64,000 nucleotides of DNA. Source: Ilyomonas limi (GTDB taxonomy: Bacteria > Bacteroidota > Bacteroidia > Chitinophagales > Chitinophagaceae). The stretch is from contig NZ_SZQL01000001.1 of the NCBI RefSeq assembly GCF_005233845.1, positions 421,304 through 485,303 on the forward strand, given 5' to 3'. Positions 1-6,923 of this stretch are shown here, one piece after another. The translations under genes and the position numbers were made by a program. The notes below the pieces were generated by a model. That model did not search any database, was not told the DNA's origin, and saw only the letters and a list, made by a program, of their open reading frames with translations. How positions within the stretch are numbered: the stretch's first letter is position 1; every line of letters begins with the position of its first letter.

Positions 1-425
1 TAGCCTTCCGGCAGCTTATAATTCGGCCCTTCCTGAAGATCGGCCAAGCTGTTAATCTTACCTGTAAAATTTAAATTACCATCATTGAAGTTTGCAAATG
101 CTTCTTCCAGTAAATTAACGTCTAAAAATTTAGTCACACCAGTTACAAGATTCACACCAGGCAGGATTTGAGCTGCGCTATCCAATTCAATTTTGAAAGG
201 ATCAGGCAATAATCGCTCTAAACTTCCGTAGAGAAATACATGAATAGTCTCAGTAGATGTAATAGCTACATGAATGCCACTGCTAGTGGTACTCAATGCC
301 TGGTTGATATAAGGATTTACTGGTGGTACTGCTGCTGTGCTTATAACAACCTGGGCAATGCACAGCCGGCACACCACTATACTTAATATAAACGTTAAAG
401 CTATTGTTTTATTAACAGATTGCAT
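1..425 (-). CDS. N-terminal part of an exported TANFOR-like protein (runs off the left edge)
   Basis: The reading frame starts at the ATG on the minus strand at 425 and stays open to the edge, giving 141 codons. It opens with a Sec signal peptide (basic VNK, then a hydrophobic stretch, cleavage near CIAQ). The exported part has the pattern I associate with the TANFOR domain of Bacteroidota surface proteins: NPYINQAL, a VFLYGSLERLLPDPF block, and LPEG just before the edge. The next gene downstream on this strand lies off the window. The barrel gene at 440-2161 is upstream of it and ends 14 bp before this start, so the two are probably one transcript and both act at the cell envelope. That it is exported is clear; the TANFOR name is from memory of the family and less sure. 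Confidence 0.6.
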   Translation of the reverse strand, partial: MQSVNKTIALTFILSIVVCRLCIAQVVISTAAVPPVNPYINQALSTTSSGIHVAITSTETIHVFLYGSLERLLPDPFKIELDSAAQILPGVNLVTGVTKFLDVNLLEEAFANFNDGNLNFTGKINSLADLQEGPNYKLPEG

Positions 426-439
426 GTTTGGCGTGTTTA

Positions 440-2161
440 TTATAACCTGTAAGCGTATGAGATACTTCCTGTAAAACTTTTAAAGGCTGCGGCATAATGA
501 AAAACTTTATTGATTTCATCATTAATTAGTTTAGGCGGGGTATATAAGTAATTAAAGAACAAGTTAAAGGAGTGACGTTTTGCAGTATAACCTGTGTTTA
601 AGGAATATGTAAAATTACTGCTATTGCTTTTAGTACCAGCAGCTAAAATAAAGCTGCTATAATAATAACCTACGTTTCCCTGCAGGCTCAAATTCTTCTC
701 TTTTAACAGCGATATTACCGATCCAACATTCGCACCATAAGACCTGTAATTGGTGCTTTCTTGCTTATAACGGTTATATAATCCGTTTACAGAAAAACTA
801 TACGATTTTTTTATAAAGCCTAGCGAATACCCAATAGAAGCAGACAAGTTATTACTGTTTGTTTGTGGCGCCAGGAGAACATTTTTATTGTTTACAGATG
901 AAAGATTAAGATTTCCACTTATAAAATGAAGCTTACTTTCTTTAGTTAAATTGTACGAAGCGGTAGCACTAAACTGCGAAATACTTTGTTGTACAAGTGC
1001 AGAATCACTTAAAGTAGTATTAACATTAACTTTTTGGTTCTGGTTATATCCAAAATAATTCAGATTTAGGTTCAGATGTTTGCTCAATATGGCATTAACG
1101 CCAATGTTACTTACCCATGTTTTTAGTTCGGTGTTTGATTTCTTATCAAGATTGTTATGCTGCTGCGAAATACCGCTATTGATATTCAACCTTCCTTTTG
1201 CTACCGAAAAATTGTTTGTTAGCGAGAAAAGCTCAATATCATTAATCAAATATGGCGTTCCCAATGAGTTGAAATTAGGCTGCACTCTTCTGTAATTAAA
1301 GCTGGCATTGAAGTACCGGGAGTAAAAAGATAACGTGGACTGACCAGCAAAACTGGCAAGGCTGCTGATATTTACAGTCATGAAGTTGCTTACAAAGTTT
1401 ACCAGCTTCTTATAATTAGTAGTATCAGACGTTATCGAGTCTGCAGATAAATTAGGTGTCCATCCGCTGGCAGCTATGTCTCCGGTAAATATTAATTTTT
1501 TGAAAAAAGTTAATTTGAAAGAGGAGCCTAAAACAGTATTTTCTTGCGGATCTACTATAGTATCATTATTTGTAAAAGAAACAGAACTACTATCATCTTT
1601 TGCATGAAAATAAATAAGATCAATAAAATTTGAAGCACTGCCAATGCCGATTTTAGCGCCATAAGCAATGCGTGAATATCTGGGAATGTTTTTCTGCACC
1701 GAATCTATACTAATTGCTTTACTTAATCTGCCATAAAAGGCAGCTAAGCGAAATGATTTTGGGTTCAATTCAATACCTGCTCCGGTAAAACTTTGCCCGT
1801 CGTAGATAAGTGGCGAAAAACGTATATAACGTGTTCCTAAATGCAACTTTGCCCACTTATAAGTGGGGCTTATTCCCATTTGTATATAAGTGGGCTTGCT
1901 GTTCCTGCTATAATCATTTATTACAAAAGAAAATGGAAAAGAAAACTTATTGATTTTCGGCGCAAAGCTGCCGTAAATATTCCACGCATAATGAGGTCTG
2001 GTTTTGAAAGTGTCACTTTCGTTTGAGGTATAAAAGGTCCCCGATGTACTTATGCCACCGTGTACAATAAACGGGCTTTTTTTAATATTCTGCGCTTGTA
2101 ATAAACAGCAGAAGCAGGTACAGAGTATTCCGCAGCAGATATTTTTTGAAGGGGTTTGCAT
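440..2161 (-). CDS. Outer-membrane beta-barrel protein
   Basis: A 573-residue exported protein. The first 24 residues form a cysteine-rich signal peptide ending CCLLQAQ. The rest is dominated by alternating polar and hydrophobic strands rich in Tyr, Phe, Asn and Ser, separated by short turns, and ends in Tyr-Arg-Leu preceded by strand-like segments, as expected for a transmembrane barrel. No plug, TonB box or enzyme motif is visible. It lies 14 bp upstream of the TANFOR-like gene and is probably co-transcribed with it, which suggests a partner relation at the outer membrane. The substrate or function is unknown. Confidence 0.7.
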   Translation of the reverse strand: MQTPSKNICCGILCTCFCCLLQAQNIKKSPFIVHGGISTSGTFYTSNESDTFKTRPHYAWNIYGSFAPKINKFSFPFSFVINDYSRNSKPTYIQMGISPTYKWAKLHLGTRYIRFSPLIYDGQSFTGAGIELNPKSFRLAAFYGRLSKAISIDSVQKNIPRYSRIAYGAKIGIGSASNFIDLIYFHAKDDSSSVSFTNNDTIVDPQENTVLGSSFKLTFFKKLIFTGDIAASGWTPNLSADSITSDTTNYKKLVNFVSNFMTVNISSLASFAGQSTLSFYSRYFNASFNYRRVQPNFNSLGTPYLINDIELFSLTNNFSVAKGRLNINSGISQQHNNLDKKSNTELKTWVSNIGVNAILSKHLNLNLNYFGYNQNQKVNVNTTLSDSALVQQSISQFSATASYNLTKESKLHFISGNLNLSSVNNKNVLLAPQTNSNNLSASIGYSLGFIKKSYSFSVNGLYNRYKQESTNYRSYGANVGSVISLLKEKNLSLQGNVGYYYSSFILAAGTKSNSSNFTYSLNTGYTAKRHSFNLFFNYLYTPPKLINDEINKVFHYAAAFKSFTGSISYAYRL

Positions 2162-2366
2162 TCACAGGTTATTTCGGTTGAAAATGAAAATTCCTTAATT
2201 AGGAGTGCATTCTTAACTTATCAGCTAAATTGTTATTAATTCCCTACTTATGGATCGTTGAACGGTTGTGGTATATACCTGTCATTACTATAAAGCAACT
2301 GTAATTTATGAATGATTTTTAACTTTTAAATTAATCTTAAGAAATATTTCTTAAAAAAGTCAGAAA

Positions 2367-2705
2367 GGTTGTGTCACATCTAAGTAATAAACTTACCATA
2401 GCGGAACAGTTCTATCATGTTTAAAGGTCATTGTTTTCCGAAGGAGATCATCTTGCAAGCAGTTTATTTTAAACTGAGATTTAGTTTGAGCTATAGAGAT
2501 GTGGAAGAATTGACTTGTTCATAACAATGGTAAACCGCTTACCATAAATACGCTGATGAAAGTGGTGCTAATAAACAGGCTATTAAAGAAGCAACAGGTC
2601 ACTGTTCTTATGAAAACAGCCTATAAGACATTTTGTTCATTGGCAGTATAAAATACAGTTATACAATTTCCATTTTATTCTCATCTCATCAGATGCGACA
2701 GAGTT
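2367..2705 (+). mobile_element. Deleted IS6-family insertion sequence remnant
   Basis: A frame from ATG 2417 to a stop at 2524 begins MFKGHCFPKEIIL and ends SYRDVEEL, which is the N-terminal signature of IS6/IS26-type transposases. After a deletion and a frame change, ADESGANKQAI (about 2545-2580) matches the second-Asp block of the same DDE enzyme. The ends at 2367-2381 (ggttgtgtcacatct) and 2691-2705 (the reverse of aactctgtcgcatct) agree at 10 of 15 positions as terminal inverted repeats. At about 340 bp the element is less than half a normal IS6 and cannot be active. The rest of the 2162-2825 gap holds nothing else I recognise. Confidence 0.65.
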
Positions 2706-2879
2706 AAAGCAGATCATCAATCATCTATCTGCCAACATGAGTGCTATACCTTCTAACCACTTAATATGCCATTCAAAGCAACAAGATATCAACTGCTCCA
2801 TTTGTTTTGAAATAAGCCAGACTAATTGCTTAGTTTAACAACGAACTACAAAAATTACATCAGCATGTATAACCAACTT

Positions 2880-4109
2880 ATGCGGTCACGCAATGGCTAT
2901 CTCATAAACAGGCTTGTGATATGTTTTTATCTCAGCGCATTATCGTTGCTGGTTTCCTGTACAACCTCGCCAACAGAACAGTACGGCTTTGTTACAAAAC
3001 TCGGCACCGATACTATTGCTGTTGAAAGTGTAACGAGGCAGGGCAGCAAGCTGACAAGCGATGAAGTTGACCGGTTTCCATTAGTGCGGGTACGGCATAC
3101 CGAAATTGATCTTAACGAGGATGGTAGTATCCGGCATCTTGTTATGAACATTCATACACCCGGTGAGCCGGTTAATGAGCGTGAACGAAAAGTGACAGTT
3201 GATGTTACAAGTGACAAAGTACATATTTCTAAAACGGATAACACAGGTACCGTAAACCGCGACTTTGCAACTAATGGCGGTATAGTAGAGGCGCACCTGC
3301 CGCAGATGTACAGCCTCTATGAGCTGTACTTTGCTGCAGCATTAAAGCACGCAGTAACAGCTAAGATGGCAGCCGGCAGCCCGGTGGAGATACGGCAGTT
3401 TTACATTGACCGGGAGTTCGACAGGTTTCCCCTGGGCAGAGGTCGTGTAACACCACTGGGAGGTGGCAGGGTGGAGATTACACATGACTGGCTTTCGGGT
3501 ACCGGGGAGGCAATGATGGACTCTGGTTATCACATGCTTAGCTACTCAGGCGCACGAACAACCTACAAAGTGAAAGTGAACCGCATTGCGACGCCTGCCG
3601 ATATAAAAAACATTGCAACACAGTTTGAAACTGCGGAGACAAAAAATGGTGTTGTAAAAGCGATGAGTGTGCGGGATACGGCGCGGGCACAAATTGGCAA
3701 TGCTAAGTTTACTGTTGATTACAGCCGTCCGCTTATGCGTGGACGTCAGTTGCTGGGTGATGTGTTGCCCTACGACCGGGTGTGGCGGACTGGCGCCAAT
3801 GCAGCAACGCAGTTTGCAACGTCGGTACCGGTAAAGCTTGCCGGGATGCAGGTACCTGCCGGTACTTACACCTTGTGGACCGTGCCGCATAGAGCTTCAG
3901 TTGACCTGATTGTAAACAAACAGACCGGTCAATGGGGCACCGAATTCAACAGTTCACGCAACCTGGGTATAGCAGAGATGACCAGTCAGGCGGTAGTTGC
4001 GCCGGTAGAAACGTTTACCATTTCCATCGTTCCGCTGGATACAAAGCACGGAACACTTGTGATGGAATGGGGTTTTTTCAAATGGACAGCACCCATAGAA
4101 GTGCCATGA
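2880..4109 (+). CDS. DUF2911 domain lipoprotein
   Basis: The C-terminal 140 residues are a DUF2911 domain: RAQIGNAKFTVDYSRP, RQLLGDVLPYDRVWRTGANAA, PAGTYTLWTVP and a final MEWGFFKWTAPI block. The N-terminal half is beta-rich and unassigned. The start is chosen at ATG 2880 because it gives a compact lipoprotein signal (basic RSRNGYLINR, hydrophobic core, lipobox LLVSC). ATG 2865 is the alternative; the frame is open further up to 2826, but only from a TTG. The protein should be anchored in the periplasm or outer membrane. The biochemical role of DUF2911 is not established. It stands alone between the IS remnant and the toxin-antitoxin pair. Confidence 0.8.
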   Translation: MRSRNGYLINRLVICFYLSALSLLVSCTTSPTEQYGFVTKLGTDTIAVESVTRQGSKLTSDEVDRFPLVRVRHTEIDLNEDGSIRHLVMNIHTPGEPVNERERKVTVDVTSDKVHISKTDNTGTVNRDFATNGGIVEAHLPQMYSLYELYFAAALKHAVTAKMAAGSPVEIRQFYIDREFDRFPLGRGRVTPLGGGRVEITHDWLSGTGEAMMDSGYHMLSYSGARTTYKVKVNRIATPADIKNIATQFETAETKNGVVKAMSVRDTARAQIGNAKFTVDYSRPLMRGRQLLGDVLPYDRVWRTGANAATQFATSVPVKLAGMQVPAGTYTLWTVPHRASVDLIVNKQTGQWGTEFNSSRNLGIAEMTSQAVVAPVETFTISIVPLDTKHGTLVMEWGFFKWTAPIEVP

Positions 4110-4379
4110 GATAATTGTTTTGCAAATGAACGTAAGTACAGACAAAGGGTATTACCATTTACCTGACTTAAATAATAAGGGCTGGACAATCACAAAAAGA
4201 TTTACAACCAAATAACATCGTTGACAACGGGTGCACTAAAGCATAATGCTTTAGAAGGAACAAGTAACCGCTCCTTGGACTATTTATTTTAAAACGTTCT
4301 GTTCCCTGGCTGCATAACTGTAATAGTTGTGTAATGCGCTGACTTAACTCACCGGTTCAATAATTTTGTAGTAAATTCT

Positions 4380-4387
4380 TAACTTTG
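4380..4387 (+). promoter_or_regulatory. Possible -7 box of the vapBC promoter
   Basis: TAACTTTG fits the Bacteroidota -7 consensus TAnnTTTG and lies 14 bp before the antitoxin start. No TTTG is found at the expected 19-21 bp upstream spacing, so support is partial. Confidence 0.3.
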
Positions 4388-4400
4388 ACAAAACGACTTA

Positions 4401-4646
4401 ATGAATTTATCATCTCAACATATCAGCCTTGCGGATTATTATTTTGGACTTTTAAAGAATTTAAATCCGGACAGCAAACTTGACCTTATTTCAAAGCTTT
4501 CGCAATCACTAAAAAAGAGTGACGAACCTCCTGAAGTATCTTTACAATCTCTTTTTGGAGCCTATAAATCAGAAGATACTGCTGACGAGATTATCGAACA
4601 ACTTAGAGCATCAAGAGTATTTAACCGCAATATTGGGACACTTTGA
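4401..4646 (+). CDS. Antitoxin of a VapBC-like pair
   Basis: An 81-residue protein placed directly before a PIN-domain toxin. Its middle (SKLDLISKLSQSL) reads as an amphipathic helix. The C-terminal half (SLFGAYKSEDTADEIIEQLRAS, then RVFNRN) resembles toxin-wrapping tails of small Bacteroidota antitoxins. No clear DNA-binding fold can be named by eye. Its stop shares bases with the toxin start (TTGA), a typical arrangement for coupled translation that keeps antitoxin in excess. Function is inferred mainly from position. Confidence 0.7.
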   Translation: MNLSSQHISLADYYFGLLKNLNPDSKLDLISKLSQSLKKSDEPPEVSLQSLFGAYKSEDTADEIIEQLRASRVFNRNIGTL

Positions 4647-5053
4647 AGAAGTACCTGCTGGACACAAATATCTGTATTTATTTTATAAAGGGACAATTCG
4701 AGCTAAACAAGAAAATAGCTGAGGTAGGCGAACAAAATTGCTTCATTTCAGAAATGACAGTTGCTGAACTGAAATATGGAATTGAAAATAGCAAGACAGT
4801 GGAAGCCATGCGGAAAGTTGTGGAAGCATTCATTCCAAAATTCTTGGTCGTTCCTATTTATAATTCTTTGGACATTTACGCCAAAGAAAAAGCCAAGCTA
4901 AGAAAACAAGGTTTGGTGATTGACGATTTTGATATTTTAATTGGCGCTACAGCTGTTGCTAACGACATGATAATGGTGACAAATAACGTAGCTCATTTAA
5001 GTCGTCTTGACAATATTGTTATCGAGGATTGGACGGCACTTGCAAAAAAATAG
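4643..5053 (+). CDS. vapC: PIN-domain ribonuclease toxin, VapC type
   Basis: A 136-residue PIN domain, the usual length for VapC. The acidic metal-binding residues are visible: Asp7 in YLLDTN, Glu42 in TVAELKYG, Asp94/Asp97 in DDFDILIGA, and Asn114-115 in MVTNN, where many relatives carry Asp or Asn. The predicted activity is Mg-dependent RNA cleavage that arrests translation when the antitoxin is lost. The only start in frame with the motif is TTG at 4643, overlapping the antitoxin stop by four bases. It is followed by an attC-like palindrome, so the pair may have arrived as a cassette. Confidence 0.88.
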   Translation: MKKYLLDTNICIYFIKGQFELNKKIAEVGEQNCFISEMTVAELKYGIENSKTVEAMRKVVEAFIPKFLVVPIYNSLDIYAKEKAKLRKQGLVIDDFDILIGATAVANDMIMVTNNVAHLSRLDNIVIEDWTALAKK

Positions 5054-5057
5054 CACT

Positions 5058-5196
5058 ACACACAACAGCAGGTTTGCTGCCATAGCGGCTTGACAAACAT
5101 GTGTTGAACATCAATAATTCTCATAAACTTTTAGTTATATATTTGGGCTGACCTGCACGGAATGCCGCTCCGGCAGCAAGCCGTAGCCGTTAGCAC
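5058..5196 (+). repeat. attC-like imperfect palindrome behind the toxin gene
   Basis: The arm at 5064-5089 (AAC, GC, GGTTTGCTGCC, AGCGGC) reappears inverted at 5164-5191 (GCCGCT, GGCAGCAAGCC, GC, GTT). The arms pair over 11, 6, 2 and 3 bases, with one G-T wobble and short asymmetric bulges, around a roughly 75-base AT-rich centre. The outer AAC/GTT triplets, the bulged arms and the position just 3' of an ORF match the layout of integron attC sites. The outer 7-mers (ACACAAC, GTTAGCA) deviate from the RYYYAAC/GTTRRRY consensus by one base each. No integrase is in the window. Confidence 0.45.
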
Positions 5197-5423
5197 TTAA
5201 TACAATCTTTTGACATCATACCAACAGATGCAACAGCGCCGGTTTTTCAGTTGAAAACATTCTATTGTATTGCCTGCTCTATCTCCTTTTCTGCCTTGTG
5301 CTAATTTATAAAGTACAGAATTTCCTTACTTTTAATGCAGCCAGTTTATACCGAATGAGTTATTCGTGAGTTCTTTTAAATGAATATGCTTTACAGATTG
5401 ATATTCAATTTTTTAATACAGTT

Positions 5424-5445
5424 GTTCGAATCCAGCCATCTTGAC
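5424..5445 (+). other. tRNA 3'-end-like fragment (possible attachment-site scar)
   Basis: GTTCGAATCC followed by AGCCATCTTGAC reads like a T-loop, T-stem 3' strand, acceptor 3' strand and discriminator of a tRNA. It is directly followed by a strong terminator, as after a tRNA gene. The sequence upstream does not complete the T-stem, and no D-arm or anticodon arm is found. It may be what an integrase leaves at a tRNA end, or chance. Confidence 0.3.
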
Positions 5446-5447
5446 TT

Positions 5448-5482
5448 AAAGCCTGTCCAACAAAGTTGGACAGGCTTTTTTA
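5448..5482 (+). terminator. Strong rho-independent terminator
   Basis: A perfect 14-bp stem (5448-5461 with 5465-5478), a three-base AAA loop, and a run of T residues (5476-5481). No intact gene precedes it on this strand within 390 bp. It is better explained as the terminator of the tRNA-like fragment just upstream than of vapC. Confidence 0.85.
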
Positions 5483-5598
5483 TATACAATCTGAAGAGGT
5501 TCATTAGTCCAGATCTTCTTATCCCGCTTTAATGACGTTTTCATTTCTTAAAGGGGTTATTTGTTTCGAAAACTGTTTTGTGTATTTTCATCCCTTAG

Positions 5599-5847
5599 GT
5601 ATTACCGCAACAGGCAGCGTATTTCGTTCAGCATAGAGACAACCGGTTTCAGCAGGAAGCAAAAGAAGTAGTGCTTTCGTATTGGGCGGTATGGTGCAAC
5701 ACGAAGCCAACACGTTTTGGGAAGTATATGATCCTAATAATGAACTCTTATCGCCATATAATTTTTATCCCGAACAGCTATTGTCATGTATGGAGTTGTT
5801 CGCCGGTGTACTTCATACGAAAGCATCCTGAAATCTTTCAGCGTTAA
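5599..5847 (+). pseudogene. C-terminal remnant of a GH78-like alpha-L-rhamnosidase
   Basis: Three consecutive pieces in three registers reconstruct the end of a family-78-type (alpha/alpha)6 hydrolase. The frame from 5599 gives EAKEVVLSYW. The frame from 5688 gives GGMVQHEANTFWEVYDP and SPYNFYPEQL. The frame from 5785 gives HVWSCSPVYFIRKHPE with a stop at 5845-5847. Intact relatives read roughly SYWGGM, TTFWE-YDP and CHAWSCTPVYF in one frame. At least two frameshifts and loss of the whole upstream part make it non-functional. 5054-6030 has no intact gene. Confidence 0.55.
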
Positions 5848-6030
5848 TAATAATAAAATAATAAGCCAAAAGTATTCCGCCCGGTACGTGTCGTTACACG
5901 TAGTAGCAATGTTATAATAAAAGCTGTCAATTGTATTATTCCGGAGCTAATAAGGAGCATTGTAATTGCAGTATAGTAAGTTGTATATCACATTCATAGT
6001 TATCCAATAAGAGCATAATATAAAGGATAA

Positions 6031-6765
6031 TTACTTGGTTGAAAACTTATACAGATAAGGCGCTTTGTGTGCTGCGCCGGTCATCTTTTTATCCACCATT
6101 TTTAAAATACCCAAATTGAGTATTTTACGCTGAAAGCTGGTCCTTAAAAATTTGGTATCTAAAATGGTTTCGTATAAGTTTTGCAGGTCACCTATCGTAA
6201 ATGTTTCCGGCAACAAATTAAAACCAACCAATTTTATGTCCAGGTCTTGTCTTAAAGTGGATAATGCTTTTTGGATGATTTGCTGGTGGTCCTGAATGAG
6301 CGGGGGGAGTTCCTTTAAGTCATGCCACTTACATTCATCCGCTAATAAATCGGTTGTAGGTACCGCTTTGGTAAAATCAACCAAGGCATAGTAGCCGATA
6401 GATATAAACCGGTTTAACAGAAAATGATTTTTAGTCGGCTTCATTCCGCGTGCCTTCATAATTTTCTTAAAAAAAGAGGTGTCATGCCGGCTGATATCAG
6501 CAAATGTGTAGAACTGTTCCAGATAGATATTAGAAAGACCTGTACGATCCTTCAATATTCTCTGCGCTGCATCATTTCCATTCTCATGCTTCATAATAAA
6601 GCCACCCGGAAGGGCAAAAGCATTAGTGTTTTTGTATTGCAATAACAACACCATCAGGCGTTGATCATGAAAACCAAAAATTACTGCATCTATTGCAATC
6701 CCTGGTAAAAACATACGATTAAAATCATCTTCATTCCATTCTGTGGTTATTAAATGTTTCTTCAT
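6031..6765 (-). CDS. Nudix-domain transcriptional regulator (NrtR/AraR type)
   Basis: Residues 20-155 form a Nudix-like domain: AIDAVIFGF, VLLLQYKNTNAFALPGGFI, then a degenerate Nudix box that lacks the REx2EE residues of active hydrolases. Residues 165-244 (FTIGDLQNLYETI, FRTSFQRKI-like segment, GAAHKAPYLY) match the winged-helix tail of Nudix-related regulators. Such proteins use a dead Nudix pocket to sense a sugar or nucleotide metabolite. It faces the esterase cluster across a gap that holds a perfect palindrome, so it probably regulates itself and that cluster. The effector is unknown. Confidence 0.82.
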   Translation of the reverse strand: MKKHLITTEWNEDDFNRMFLPGIAIDAVIFGFHDQRLMVLLLQYKNTNAFALPGGFIMKHENGNDAAQRILKDRTGLSNIYLEQFYTFADISRHDTSFFKKIMKARGMKPTKNHFLLNRFISIGYYALVDFTKAVPTTDLLADECKWHDLKELPPLIQDHQQIIQKALSTLRQDLDIKLVGFNLLPETFTIGDLQNLYETILDTKFLRTSFQRKILNLGILKMVDKKMTGAAHKAPYLYKFSTK

Positions 6766-6812
6766 ACCGCTGTAAGATGAAAAAAATTTTGATAAGTGTG
6801 AAAATGGTTTTA

Positions 6813-6838
6813 TTATTGTCTCACAAATGAGACAATAA
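6813..6838. promoter_or_regulatory. Operator palindrome for the Nudix-type regulator
   Basis: Two perfect 11-bp arms, TTATTGTCTCA and TGAGACAATAA, separated by CAAA. The site lies between the divergent regulator (start 6765) and the carboxylesterase (start 6924). Size, symmetry and place fit the operators of Nudix-family regulators. No second copy was noticed in the window. Confidence 0.7.
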
Positions 6839-6923
6839 AAGTAAAGCGTTTTCTCTTACAAAAATTAATAACTCCTGCGTTTTATTAAATACGTCCTATT
6901 CATTATTATAATAAACAACTGTT

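Noticed and set aside
3546-3890. A 114-codon open frame on the minus strand inside the DUF2911 gene
   Set aside because: It is a shadow of the well-supported plus-strand gene; composition is unlike a protein (many Cys, His and Arg) and there is no signal or motif.
4110-4400. An upstream cassette border matching the attC-like site
   Set aside because: No GTTRRRY core with a paired arm was found before vapBC, so a full cassette cannot be claimed.
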